This document shows, piece after piece, positions 1 through 8,375 of a DNA stretch of 49,235 nt (position 1 is its first letter; each line of letters begins with the position of its first letter). The translations under genes were made by a program, and so were the position numbers. Under the pieces are notes generated by a model. That model was not told the DNA's origin and made no database searches. It saw only the letters and a list, made by a program, of their open reading frames with translations. The stretch spans positions 1 to 49,235 of the forward strand of contig QIAJ01000130.1 of NCBI GenBank assembly GCA_003225495.1. The letters are read 5' to 3'. This stretch comes from Acidobacteriota bacterium. Its GTDB lineage: Bacteria; Acidobacteriota; Terriglobia; Terriglobales; Acidobacteriaceae.

Positions 1-492
1 CCAATCCTGTTGCTGGAACAAAACCGTGCGCAGTGGGATCGGTTACTGATTCGTCGTGGACTCGCGGCGCTGGAGCGCGCAGCCAGACTCGGAAGAGCGC
101 GAGGTCCCTATGCGGTGCAGGGCGCCATCGCTGCTTGTCATGCCCGGGCGCGAATTGCCGAAGAAACGGATTGGACACGCATCGTGGAGCTTTACGATGA
201 ACTCGCGCAACTGGTCCCATCGCCTGTTATCGAACTGAATCGCGCAGTTGCGGTGGGGATGGCACTGGGGCCGGCGGCGGGGCTTGAACTGGTCGATGCG
301 ATTACGTCCGAACCGCCGCTTGCGAACTACCACCTGTTGCCGAGCGTGCGCGGGGATTTTCTAAAAAAACTTGGCCGATTTGGAGAGGCGCGGACAGAAT
401 TCGAACGGGCTGCGCAATTGACGCAAAATGCGCGCGAACGAGAATTGTTGCTCGCACGCGCGAGAGGCTTACCAGAGACGCCTCAGAATTAA
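1..492 (+). CDS. ECF RNA polymerase sigma factor, C-terminal part (5' end outside window)
   Basis: The open frame runs in from the left edge and ends at the TAA at 490-492. The visible 163 residues are the alpha-helical, TPR-like C-terminal extension typical of long ECF sigma factors of the ECF41/ECF42-like (DUF6596) kind: key stretches are LLEQNRAQWD, GPYAVQGAIAACHA, DWTRIVELYDEL, PVIELNRAVAV and a final FGEARTEFERAAQLT repeat. In that family the extension follows sigma regions 2 and 4, which lie outside the window, and it modulates activity without a classical anti-sigma factor. The gene converges on the anti-sigma gene at 502-1284, with only 9 bases between the stops. The family call is firm; the regulon is unknown. 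Confidence 0.85.
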   Translation, partial: PILLLEQNRAQWDRLLIRRGLAALERAARLGRARGPYAVQGAIAACHARARIAEETDWTRIVELYDELAQLVPSPVIELNRAVAVGMALGPAAGLELVDAITSEPPLANYHLLPSVRGDFLKKLGRFGEARTEFERAAQLTQNARERELLLARARGLPETPQN

Positions 493-501
493 GTGCCGAG
501 C

Positions 502-1284
502 CTATTCGCCTATCCCGACTAAAACTGGTGTTCCCCGTGGTACCTCGTGCGAACCGGTTTCCGGTTCAAGGGTCACAGCGAAATTCTTTGCTGCGACTCC
601 TTCCGGTAATGGAGGATTCACAACTGTCGCGTTGCCGTGCGCGTCCGGCTTGAACAATCCGGCGGCAATGGGAGCACCGCCATTAGCGGGGACAAGCCAG
701 AGTTCGTACACCTTCTCCGGAGGAAGCTGAGGCAGGCTGCTAGCGAGGAAGATGAGACTGCGATTGCGGCGCTGGTAGATGGCCTTGCCGCGCGGTTGAG
801 GCTTGTCTCCCTTGGCGACCATTTCGATTTTCAGTGCGTCCGGGTCGAGCAACGTTTTCAGGATTTCTTTGGCTTCCTGAAGTTGACCTTGCTGACTCAC
901 AATTTGCGAATGGAGCAATACCACATCACGTTGCAGAGACGAATTCTGACGCAGGAGTCCAACGCTTAGAAGAATCATCGCCGCCGCAGCGGCCCATCCG
1001 AGCATTCCCCACCACGTGCCTGAGCGGGCAGGCGAGGGAATCGGTTTCGGAAGGTGTGGCTCGGTGGCAATTGCCGACAGCAAGCGCTGCTTAGCTCGTG
1101 CAGGTGGCTTCGGTCCGGCCGTGCTCATGGCAAGCAGACTCAAATCTCCGCGCAGCGAGTCAAGCTCTCGGCGGCAGGAAGGACACTCCGCCAGATGTTT
1201 TTCGAGCGCTATGCGCTCGTCGCCCGACAGCGAGCCGAGCGCGTGCAGCGCCAGATCATCAGCGAATTGTTCGTGCACGTTCAT
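502..1284 (-). CDS. Membrane anti-sigma factor, RskA-like with zinc-finger anti-sigma domain
   Basis: A 260-residue protein. Residues 1-45 form a zinc-binding anti-sigma domain with the HxxxCxxC pattern (H30, C34, C37) that would clamp the partner sigma factor in the cytoplasm. A single membrane segment lies at about 91-111 (AAAAAMILLSVGLL). A coiled-coil-like stretch (about 112-145) leads to an extracytoplasmic RskA-type domain (about 150-255) with YELWLVPANGGAP and a GxxxVPRGTPVLVG end. The start ATG (1282-1284) overlaps the stop of the upstream sigma gene as ATGA, so the two are translationally coupled, as is usual for sigma/anti-sigma pairs. Release of the sigma factor probably needs regulated proteolysis or a redox change; the signal cannot be seen. 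Confidence 0.93.
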   Translation of the reverse strand: MNVHEQFADDLALHALGSLSGDERIALEKHLAECPSCRRELDSLRGDLSLLAMSTAGPKPPARAKQRLLSAIATEPHLPKPIPSPARSGTWWGMLGWAAAAAMILLSVGLLRQNSSLQRDVVLLHSQIVSQQGQLQEAKEILKTLLDPDALKIEMVAKGDKPQPRGKAIYQRRNRSLIFLASSLPQLPPEKVYELWLVPANGGAPIAAGLFKPDAHGNATVVNPPLPEGVAAKNFAVTLEPETGSHEVPRGTPVLVGIGE

Positions 1285-1829
1285 GCGGCCAACACTTTTC
1301 TCAACAAAAGCAGCCCGGTGCGAATCCGGGTCTTAACAGTGCCCAGGGGATCACCGGTTTTCTGCGCGATCTCCTTATGACACAGTCCTTCGAAATAGGC
1401 CATCTCGAGCGCAGACCGCTGCGGCGGGGGCATCGCTTGCAGTGCTCCCCGGACTTTCTCCATGGCCCGCGAACGCTCCGCCTCGGAAGCCATGTCAGGC
1501 TCGACGGAAACAACTACATCCTGGATATTTTCCTGCGGCCGGCGGCGGCGGAGCGTATCGATCGCGCGATTGCGAGCAATTACCGCCAGCCATGATGCCA
1601 TGTTGCCACGTCTGATATCGAAGGCTGCCGGGTTGCGCCAGAGCTGCATGAAGATATCCTGCAACACGTCCTCGGCTGTGCCCGTATCCTGCAAAACGCG
1701 CAAAGCGACCGCGTACACAATGGACGAAAAGCGGTCATAGAGCGCCGCCATGGCGTTCTCGTCGCCCGACCGGATCGCCGTCACCAGCGCCAAGTCGGAC
1801 GTGTTCGTGTTGGGCTCAGCGCTCGCCAC
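1281..1829 (-). CDS. ECF sigma factor (SigK-like)
   Basis: A 182-residue group 4 sigma factor. Region 2 (about residues 28-95) holds LYDRFSSIVYAVALRVL, DTGTAEDVLQDIF and the promoter-melting part ASWLAVIARNRAIDTLRRRR. Region 4 (about 125-178) holds AMPPPQRSALEMAYFEG followed by the helix-turn-helix KEIAQKTGDPLGTVKTRIR. The start is GTG at 1829, the first start codon after an in-frame stop; an AAGGA lies somewhat far upstream. The stop overlaps the anti-sigma start, so the pair forms an operon and the sigma factor should be held inactive by the product of 502-1284. Such pairs usually autoregulate, but I could not define the promoter in the 206 bases upstream. Confidence 0.94.
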   Translation of the reverse strand: MASAEPNTNTSDLALVTAIRSGDENAMAALYDRFSSIVYAVALRVLQDTGTAEDVLQDIFMQLWRNPAAFDIRRGNMASWLAVIARNRAIDTLRRRRPQENIQDVVVSVEPDMASEAERSRAMEKVRGALQAMPPPQRSALEMAYFEGLCHKEIAQKTGDPLGTVKTRIRTGLLLLRKVLAA

Positions 1830-2035
1830 GCCGGATTCTTGGTCCTTCTGAGGTACGTCTCAAGATGAGCATTGGATTGCCGCGAAACACTGCTCGCGCA
1901 GAGGATTTTGGGGCGACAAAAACATATCAGCTTCGGTTGCGGCGGGGCAAGCAACCGGAATTTCCGGGCGATAACAGGACAAATTTCTGAACGAAAGTGG
2001 AAAACACGATTCAATTCGGGCAGCATAGGCAGAAC

Positions 2036-2365
2036 ATGATGACCATTATCCTTCTGACCCTCTCGAATATTTTCATGACGTTTGCCTGGTATGGGCATCT
2101 GAAATATCGCAGCGCGCCGATCTTCAAGGTGATCGTGGTCAGCTGGCTCATTGCTTTCGCCGAGTACTGCTTTCAAGTTCCGGCCAACCGTATCGGTTCA
2201 TATGAATTCACGACCGCTCAACTGAAGACAATCCAAGAAGCGATCACTCTTGTCGTCTTCTCGGTCTTTTCAGTTTTGTACCTGAAAGAAGATCTCCGGT
2301 GGAACTACTTTCTGGGATTCGCCATGATGGTAGGGGCAGTTTTCGTTATCTTCAAGAAGTGGTGA
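2036..2365 (+). CDS. DUF486 family small membrane protein
   Basis: A 109-residue protein with about four membrane helices, matching the DUF486 family of small DMT-like membrane proteins. Characteristic stretches are SNIFMTFAWYGHLK near the N-terminus, SWLIAFAEYCFQVPANRIG in the middle and FLGFAMMVGAVFVIFKKW at the end. The frame is open further upstream to a GTG at 1997, but family members start at the MMTIILLTLSN stretch, so ATG 2036 (or 2039) is preferred. The function of the family is not established; small DMT proteins can be transporters. It stands alone, divergent from the sigma operon. Confidence 0.9.
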   Translation: MMTIILLTLSNIFMTFAWYGHLKYRSAPIFKVIVVSWLIAFAEYCFQVPANRIGSYEFTTAQLKTIQEAITLVVFSVFSVLYLKEDLRWNYFLGFAMMVGAVFVIFKKW

Positions 2366-2374
2366 TTGGCAAGG

Positions 2375-2414
2375 ATACGATCGTGCGCTGACTGATTTTA
2401 TTGGGTGATCGTAT
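2375..2414. repeat. Inverted repeat downstream of the DUF486 gene
   Basis: ATACGATC at 2375-2382 is exactly repeated in reverse as GATCGTAT at 2407-2414, with a 24-base loop, starting 9 bases after the stop of the DUF486 gene. It is not followed by a strong T run. It may act as an RNA stabilising hairpin or a weak terminator, or be chance. Confidence 0.3.
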
Positions 2415-2608
2415 AAGACTTGGGGACCTTTCCGCCAAGGACTGCCTAGCCTCTGTTGCGGCTGCTACTGAAGGCCTCAAACCGACGCTGGTTTCCTTTG
2501 ACAGGTTTGCTCAGGAGCGCAGTGCTTTTCTTGCGCAGCTGGTGGATAATCGTCGAAATGCATGCGGAGGCAGTTAGATTCGGTGCTCGTCCTTCCAGGT
2601 TCGGTTTG

Positions 2609-2788
2609 ATGAGTGATGCACACTACACCATAAAGTGTGAAGCATGTCTTGTATGTTATCGGGTGCACTATGACCCGGACGCGGAGGGATCAGTTACGCA
2701 TTGGAGCCTGGTGGCTCAGGAAGTCATTACAGCTCGCCATCCGGATCACAAAGATAACGTCGTCCTCAGCCGGTTAGAAATGTTTTAG
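2609..2788 (+). CDS. Hypothetical 59-residue protein with a CxxC motif
   Basis: A small open frame starting at ATG 2609 with MSDAHYTIKCEACLVCYRV. The pair CEACLVC could bind a metal or form a disulphide; the rest is polar with no membrane segment or signal peptide. The frame is open upstream to 2456, but that part looks like arginine/leucine-rich non-coding translation. There is no good ribosome binding site. I do not recognise the family; the gene may not be real. Confidence 0.35.
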   Translation: MSDAHYTIKCEACLVCYRVHYDPDAEGSVTHWSLVAQEVITARHPDHKDNVVLSRLEMF

Positions 2789-2851
2789 ACTGACAAAAGG
2801 TAATCACTCGGTCCGTCTCGATAAAAGAGATTTACCATTTCAACTAGCACC

Positions 2852-3556
2852 CTACAGAGGCGACAATTCGTCCTCCTTCTCCTCCCTTTTCCCAGTAACG
2901 AGTCTCCTCTCCAGAAATTCTCTTGCCAGATCCTTGCCTCCGATACCGAACGCAATCGCCAGTCCGAACATAACCGCTCCAAACGCAATACCGAAAGCGA
3001 TTAGCATCGTCTGTTCCGCAACTCCCAAAACCTCGAACACCATCGACAACGAAAAGATACTGTTGATGACTCTGATGGAAATACTCAACAGTCGTGATGA
3101 ACGAAGGTTAGCATTAACCGCTGCCAGAAGCACCGCGCGGGAGAAAAAACTCGCTGCCAATAATCCCAGGAAGAGAATGACCAGGGACACAAACAGCCGA
3201 GGCAGGAAGAGAAAGAATCGCGAGACATATTCCTGCAAACCCACGATCCCGAGTACGCTTACACCCAGAAGAATGAAGCCGACCCACGCCACCCAAAAAA
3301 TAAAGCGGCTCAACAATTCCGTCGAGGACGGTAATGCCGCCTGTTTCAACAGTTGCGTTGCGCCTGAGTTCTCGGAGAGCTTGGAAAACCTCGTGAGCCG
3401 AAGGATGCTGCGCACTAGTACCTTGAATAGATAGGCCAGCACCCAACCTACAAACGCAATGATTAACATTACGATCATACGGGGAAGGTAGTGCGCAAAG
3501 CCTCGGGCCAGCTCCTGCGAGGCCTGCGTCAGTTCGGCAACAATGATTTCCCGCAT
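2852..3556 (-). CDS. Mechanosensitive-channel-like membrane protein (conserved TM helix, no MscS beta domain)
   Basis: A 234-residue membrane protein with about five hydrophobic segments. Its last helix, with GVMFGLAIAFGIGGKD-like spacing (here AFGAVMFGLAIAFGIGGKD) followed by LAREFLE, matches the glycine-rich pore-lining helix of the TM_helix/MscS group. The protein stops there, after a charged tail (KREEKEDELSPL), so the cytoplasmic beta domain of true MscS channels is absent. It follows the glycosyltransferase gene by only 7 bases on the same strand, so the two are probably co-transcribed. A role in osmotic adaptation is inferred from this neighbour and from the channel-like helix; channel activity is not shown. 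Confidence 0.82.
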   Translation of the reverse strand: MREIIVAELTQASQELARGFAHYLPRMIVMLIIAFVGWVLAYLFKVLVRSILRLTRFSKLSENSGATQLLKQAALPSSTELLSRFIFWVAWVGFILLGVSVLGIVGLQEYVSRFFLFLPRLFVSLVILFLGLLAASFFSRAVLLAAVNANLRSSRLLSISIRVINSIFSLSMVFEVLGVAEQTMLIAFGIAFGAVMFGLAIAFGIGGKDLAREFLERRLVTGKREEKEDELSPL

Positions 3557-3563
3557 TGGCGTC

Positions 3564-4832
3564 TCACTTTCTATCAGCCCAGACTTCGAGCAGATACGGC
3601 TTCAGTCGTTCGAACTCGCCGCACAGAGATTCCACACTTTTCTCGATGTCTTCTCCGGAACGCTCCCGATTTTCCAGCAAGAAGGTCAACGCTCTTCCAC
3701 GAAATAGAGGAACGAGAGCCTGAACAATATGGTCGCGACTGATGACGGACTTGTGATGTGAAGCTGCAAATTCAAATACCGTCTTGGCCCACACATCCGC
3801 TGGGTAATTGAAATCATTAACATCCAGAGAGGCGATTCTTTGCAGTTCGGAAAGCGTTGAAGGCGACAGGATGGATCGGAAAATAGGTTCCAGTTCCGCG
3901 ACGCCCGTGGCAAACATCTCCTTGAGTCGCTTACGATCTACGCGGGCCGGTTCGAGCACAACTTCGGATTGAGCGCCGATCGTGGGTACAGGTTCAGAGC
4001 CCGCAATCGCACTCCAAATTGGAAAATTGTTGTCCAGAGACGAGAACAGCACGCCGACTGTTTGACGCATGGCTGCAAGTAAGTCGCGAGCCCCCCGATT
4101 TGGCTGCGCCTTGGTTCCCAGGAAAGCCTGGCAACCCCGGTATTTGCCGGCCATGGCAGTGATGGTGAGGCATATTTCTGCTCCTGTTCTGCTCCAGTCG
4201 TTATTCCAGATCTCGTTGGCCAGGAAGTCTGTGGCCAAGCGGCCTGAGATAGCGAATTCCGACGCGTAAGGCTCAAGGATTCTACGACCATAGATTGCGC
4301 GCGTCATGGGGTAAAGCAGATTTCGCATGAGCGCGCCATCGAACTTCTGCCTGCGATAAATCGGCGAAACCATATCGAAGTTGTCGTTGTAGACAGGACG
4401 AACAAGGCGCTGGAGCCAGTCCGGTTCTATAGTTGTCGAATCGGGTGAAACCACGACACAGGCCTTTGCGCGCAGGAGGTCGGCAGCCGCGAGTATCGTC
4501 CGCAGCGCAGCTCCCGGCTCTGGACTGGGCGCATACTGAGTGCTGACGGAGTGTAGAGTGCGCAATGCATAGACCTTGGACGCGTTCCATACATCATCGA
4601 TAGAGGCGCTGGTTACACGTTCCGGAGTACCGTCTACCGATCCACCATCTGCATTAATGATCACGACCCGTTCGCGGGGAAAGCACTTGAGAATTCCAGC
4701 CTGAATGGTCCGGATGACTGGCTCGATGGTCTTAGCGTTGTTATGGGTCGGTAGACCGACGAGGATGTCTACTTCGCCTACGTTGATGAGTTGGCGAAGA
4801 AAATCATCTGTCAGTAGCGTCTCTTCCGCCAA
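3564..4832 (-). CDS. GT-A glycosyltransferase, glucosylglycerate/GpgS-like (GT2/GT81 type)
   Basis: A 422-residue cytoplasmic glycosyltransferase without signal peptide. The N-terminal nucleotide-sugar fold shows VDILVGLPTHNNAKTI and VVIINADGGSVDGTPE. The middle part, RNLLYPMTRAIYGRRILEP, YASEFAISGRLA and TGAEICLTITAM, follows the order seen in glucosyl-3-phosphoglycerate synthases and glucosyl- or mannosylglycerate synthases (R-rich acceptor loop, then GEYA-like and GxxxE segments). A glycerate-type osmolyte product is therefore likely but unproven. The start is TTG 4832, preceded by GGGAG at good spacing. It lies 56 bases downstream of the trehalose synthase gene and 7 bases upstream of the channel-like gene, on the same strand. 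Confidence 0.82.
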   Translation of the reverse strand: MAEETLLTDDFLRQLINVGEVDILVGLPTHNNAKTIEPVIRTIQAGILKCFPRERVVIINADGGSVDGTPERVTSASIDDVWNASKVYALRTLHSVSTQYAPSPEPGAALRTILAAADLLRAKACVVVSPDSTTIEPDWLQRLVRPVYNDNFDMVSPIYRRQKFDGALMRNLLYPMTRAIYGRRILEPYASEFAISGRLATDFLANEIWNNDWSRTGAEICLTITAMAGKYRGCQAFLGTKAQPNRGARDLLAAMRQTVGVLFSSLDNNFPIWSAIAGSEPVPTIGAQSEVVLEPARVDRKRLKEMFATGVAELEPIFRSILSPSTLSELQRIASLDVNDFNYPADVWAKTVFEFAASHHKSVISRDHIVQALVPLFRGRALTFLLENRERSGEDIEKSVESLCGEFERLKPYLLEVWADRK

Positions 4833-4888
4833 TTCAATCTCCCATCGATGATAGAAAGCTATGAGTGACAGTACGCGTATCCGTCACT

Positions 4889-6529
4889 TCAGATCCGTCG
4901 CAGCCGGAACCAGTAAAACTGGTAAGGGCCCATGGTTAGAAGGTAAGGCAGATCACCGACGCGAGGGAAGACATTCTTGCCAAACATCTCAATCAGAATG
5001 TTTCCCTTGTAGCGTCGCAGATCCAGTTCAACCGCTTGCGCTGCGCTGGAGAGATTGTTCACGATTAAGAACGTCTCCTTACCCAACTGCCGGACATAAA
5101 CCAGTATTCGGTGATTCGCCGGGTGAAGAAATTCGATCGACCCCGAACCGAACACCGCACTTGAACGGCGGATTTGAATGAGGTGTTTCATCCAGGAGAG
5201 CAGCGAATGCTCGGTGCGCTTCTGGGACAACACGTTCACCGCCTGATAGCCATACACGGGGTTGAGAATCGGGGGCGAGTAAAGGCGTTCTGGATCAGCT
5301 ATAGAAAAGCCGCCATTCCAGCCGCCGCTCCACTGCATCGGCGTTCGTACTCCATTACGATCTCCGAGGTAGATGTTGTCGCCCATGCCGATCTCATCTC
5401 CGTAATAGATGATAGGAGTGCCGGGCAGCGACATCAGCATGCCGTTCATTAATTCGATTCGCCTGCGATCATTATCGAGCAGGGGCGCCAGGCGCCGCCG
5501 GATGCCAAGGTTCAAACGCATCGTCTTGTCGCGAGCATAAATGTCATACATGTAATCGCGTTCGATATCAGTGACCATTTCCAGCGTCAATTCGTCATGG
5601 TTGCGAAGAAACAGGCACCACTGGCAGGACGCGGGGATCTCTGGCGTCTGTTGCATGATTTCTGTGATCGGCTTGCGGTCTTCTAACCGAAGGCCCATAA
5701 ACATCCGCGGCATCAACGGAAAATGAAAAGCCATGTGGAATTCATCCCCGTTGCCGAAGTAGGGACGAAGATCGGCGGGCCACTGGTTTGCTTCCGCCAG
5801 CAGCATTGCTCCTGGGAATTGTTCATCCACCTTCTTGCGCAGTTCACGGATCACTTCGTGCGTTTCTGGCAGGTTCTCGCATGATGTCCCGTCCCGCTCA
5901 ATCAGGTAAGGGACAGCATCCAGCCGAAACCCGTCGACGCCGAGTTCCAGCCAGAACTTCATGACATTCCACATCTCCTCACGAACCGCGGGATTGTCGT
6001 AATTCAGGTCCGGCTGATGACTGAAGAAGCGGTGCCAGTAATACGATTTGGAAATTGGATCCCAAGCCCAGTTCGACATCTCGGTGTCGATGAAAATAAT
6101 TCGCGTGCCACGATACTTTGTATCGGTGTCGGCCCAAACATACCAACCACGTTTTGGATTGTCTTGAGAACTTCGGGACTCCAGGAACCAGGGATGTTGA
6201 TCGGAAGTATGGTTCGCCACCAGTTCAACAATCACCCGGATGCCACGGTCATGGGCACTCTCAAGGAAGATCTTGAAGTCTTCCAGAGTTCCGTAGTTCG
6301 GATGAATCGATCTGTAATCGGAGATGTCGTAGCCGTCGTCCCGCAGGGGAGAGGGAAAAAACGGCATCAGCCAGATTGCACTGACGCCCAGTTCTTGAAC
6401 GTAGTCCAGCCTTTGAGCGAGGCCCTGAAAGTCGCCGATCCCGTCGCCATTGCTGTCATTAAAAGTGCGGACATGGATCTGATAGATGATCGCGTCCTTG
6501 TACCAACCCGATTGGCGCTCCAATGGCAA
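4889..6529 (-). CDS. treS: Trehalose synthase / maltose alpha-D-glucosyltransferase (GH13)
   Basis: A 546-residue enzyme that interconverts maltose and trehalose by intramolecular transglucosylation. It starts with the family signature WYKDAIIYQIHVRTF. GH13 regions are in order: VELVANHTS (N106-H107), GFRLDAVPYL with nucleophile D204, LLAEANQWP with acid/base E246, and FLRNHDEL with D312. PGTPIIYYGDEIGMGDN and DRNGVRTPMQW are also typical of TreS. The length is near that of TreS without a fused maltokinase. The start is an unusual TTG at 6529, supported by AAGGAG 5 bases upstream. It is divergent from malQ (150 bases between them), and with the debranching enzyme it links glycogen-derived maltodextrin to trehalose. 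Confidence 0.92.
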   Translation of the reverse strand: MPLERQSGWYKDAIIYQIHVRTFNDSNGDGIGDFQGLAQRLDYVQELGVSAIWLMPFFPSPLRDDGYDISDYRSIHPNYGTLEDFKIFLESAHDRGIRVIVELVANHTSDQHPWFLESRSSQDNPKRGWYVWADTDTKYRGTRIIFIDTEMSNWAWDPISKSYYWHRFFSHQPDLNYDNPAVREEMWNVMKFWLELGVDGFRLDAVPYLIERDGTSCENLPETHEVIRELRKKVDEQFPGAMLLAEANQWPADLRPYFGNGDEFHMAFHFPLMPRMFMGLRLEDRKPITEIMQQTPEIPASCQWCLFLRNHDELTLEMVTDIERDYMYDIYARDKTMRLNLGIRRRLAPLLDNDRRRIELMNGMLMSLPGTPIIYYGDEIGMGDNIYLGDRNGVRTPMQWSGGWNGGFSIADPERLYSPPILNPVYGYQAVNVLSQKRTEHSLLSWMKHLIQIRRSSAVFGSGSIEFLHPANHRILVYVRQLGKETFLIVNNLSSAAQAVELDLRRYKGNILIEMFGKNVFPRVGDLPYLLTMGPYQFYWFRLRRI

Positions 6530-6679
6530 ACGTGCTCCTTCCGAACTCAGCGGGTGCCGGCGTCAATAGAATAACAACGCGGACTGCAATCCGCCTTCAG
6601 GTGACAAATTCGAATCCTCGGTGCCACCACGAAGGATCTAATCTTGCCTGAACCTTGTTGGGTGCGTATCGTAACCACA

Positions 6680-8203
6680 ATGAAATTCCCGCGATCCAGC
6701 GGAATCCTGCTCCACATTACGTCCCTACCGAGCAGGCATGGCGTGGGCGACCTCGGCCCACGCGCCTACGAATTCGCCGACTTTCTTGCGTCCGCGGGGC
6801 AGAAGTTGTGGCAGGTCCTGCCCCTGAATCCCACCGGGTACGCGGACTCTCCTTATCAGTGCTTTTCGGCCTTCGCCGGAAATCATCTCCTGCTCAGCTT
6901 TGAGCGCCTGCAGGAAGCGGGCATACTCCAGCCGACCGATCTCGCCACCGCGCCCTTTTCCGAAGACTCCGTTGACTACGCCTCTGTCATCTCCTTTAAA
7001 ACTCGAGTTCTGCGTCGCGCAGCGCAAGTGTTTTTTGCAGATGCCTCGCACGCCGATCGCGCCTCCTTCGAGCGCTTCTGTGAAAACTGCAGTTCGTGGC
7101 TCGACGACTACGCGCTCTTCATGGCCTGCAAAGATGTCCATCCGGACAACACCTGGGCTACTTGGGACCCCCCGATTCGCCGCCGCGATCCCCTAGCAAT
7201 CCAGGAATGGATCGCGAAACTCGCGCCTGGGATACAGGCGCACAAGTACTGGCAGTTTGAGTTCTTTCGACAGTGGGAACATCTCAAGGCCTACTGCCAG
7301 AAGCGCGACATTAGCATCATGGGGGATATCCCGATCTATGTCGCTCACGATAGCTCCGATGTCTGGGCTCATTCGGACTTGTTTCAGCTCAACGACCGCG
7401 GCCTTCCGACCGTGGTGTCCGGAGTTCCCCCCGACTACTTCAGTGCTACGGGCCAGCTGTGGGGAAATCCCATTTATCGTTGGGACACACTTGCCGCGGA
7501 TGGCTATAGATGGTGGATCGAGCGTCTCCGGGCGTCTCTGAAACTATTCGACCTGGTTCGCCTCGATCACTTCCGCGGATTCGAAGCCTACTGGGAGATA
7601 CCCGCCGGCGATACAACCGCCGCCAACGGCCATTGGATGAAAGGTCCCGGCGAAGAGTTTCTCTCTGCTCTACAGAATGCCGTTGGAGAACTCCCGATCG
7701 TTGCCGAAAATCTTGGTGTGATCACTCCGGCAGTGGAAAAACTGCGCCGGCAATTTGGACTTCCCGGCATGAGCTTGTTGCAGTTTGCATTTGGCACTGA
7801 TCCTCAAGGCCCGTCATTTCGTCCGCATAACTACAGCCGCGATCTCGTGGCTTACACCGGCGGCCACGATAACGACACCACCGTAGGTTGGTGGTTGAGT
7901 TCCGGCGATACTGACAGCACGCGTACGCCTGAAGATGTCCGAAAGGAGCACGAGTTCGCTCGCGCCTACCTCGACTTGCGAAAAGACAGCGACATCAACT
8001 GGGTCATGATCCGCGCCGTGCTATCGTCCGTTGCCGATGTGGCTATTGTCCCTCTCCAAGATGTACTAGGCCTCGGTGGCGACGCGCGGATGAATCTTCC
8101 CGGCACAACAAAGGGCAATTGGAAGTGGCGATGCCGCAGCGGGGTTCTGACAGATGCCTTGGCCACGAAGCTTCGATCCCTCACTACCATATATGACCGC
8201 TAG
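6680..8203 (+). CDS. malQ: 4-alpha-glucanotransferase (GH77, amylomaltase)
   Basis: A 507-residue GH77 enzyme that transfers alpha-1,4-glucan segments between maltodextrins and releases glucose. The N-terminus RSSGILLHITSLPSRHGVGD is the family hallmark. Other landmarks are DIPIYVAHDSSDVWAH, GVPPDYFSATGQLWGNPIY, LVRLDHFRG with nucleophile D296, VAENLG with acid/base E343 and GGHDNDT with D397. ATG 6680 is chosen because it places the hallmark at residue 4; a TTG at 6644 would add 12 residues with no family match. The debranching enzyme gene follows on the same strand after 172 bases. It acts in the cytoplasm on products of glycogen breakdown. Confidence 0.95.
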   Translation: MKFPRSSGILLHITSLPSRHGVGDLGPRAYEFADFLASAGQKLWQVLPLNPTGYADSPYQCFSAFAGNHLLLSFERLQEAGILQPTDLATAPFSEDSVDYASVISFKTRVLRRAAQVFFADASHADRASFERFCENCSSWLDDYALFMACKDVHPDNTWATWDPPIRRRDPLAIQEWIAKLAPGIQAHKYWQFEFFRQWEHLKAYCQKRDISIMGDIPIYVAHDSSDVWAHSDLFQLNDRGLPTVVSGVPPDYFSATGQLWGNPIYRWDTLAADGYRWWIERLRASLKLFDLVRLDHFRGFEAYWEIPAGDTTAANGHWMKGPGEEFLSALQNAVGELPIVAENLGVITPAVEKLRRQFGLPGMSLLQFAFGTDPQGPSFRPHNYSRDLVAYTGGHDNDTTVGWWLSSGDTDSTRTPEDVRKEHEFARAYLDLRKDSDINWVMIRAVLSSVADVAIVPLQDVLGLGGDARMNLPGTTKGNWKWRCRSGVLTDALATKLRSLTTIYDR

Positions 8204-8375
8204 CGCTCCATGGATCACACTTTTGGGCAGGGAACAGGTTGTTGTTCAGGAGATGTGGCTGGAGCACATCGATGCCATCATGCTTCCTCCAAACCAGAGC
8301 AGCAAGGCGCCGCGTGATAGGGTTTTTATCGACTGCTCGGTCCCTTAGCAGCTAACGGAATAACAAGGAACTGTT

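Noticed and set aside
2852-3556. Calling this gene a full MscS channel
   Set aside because: The beta domain and the C-terminal vestibule are missing; only the TM helices match.
6605-6625. TTCGAATCC resembling a tRNA T-loop
   Set aside because: No acceptor, D or anticodon stem can be built around it.
8204-8375. Possible short gene between malQ and the debranching enzyme
   Set aside because: The only frame is short, lacks a ribosome site and overlaps malQ; nothing else is visible.
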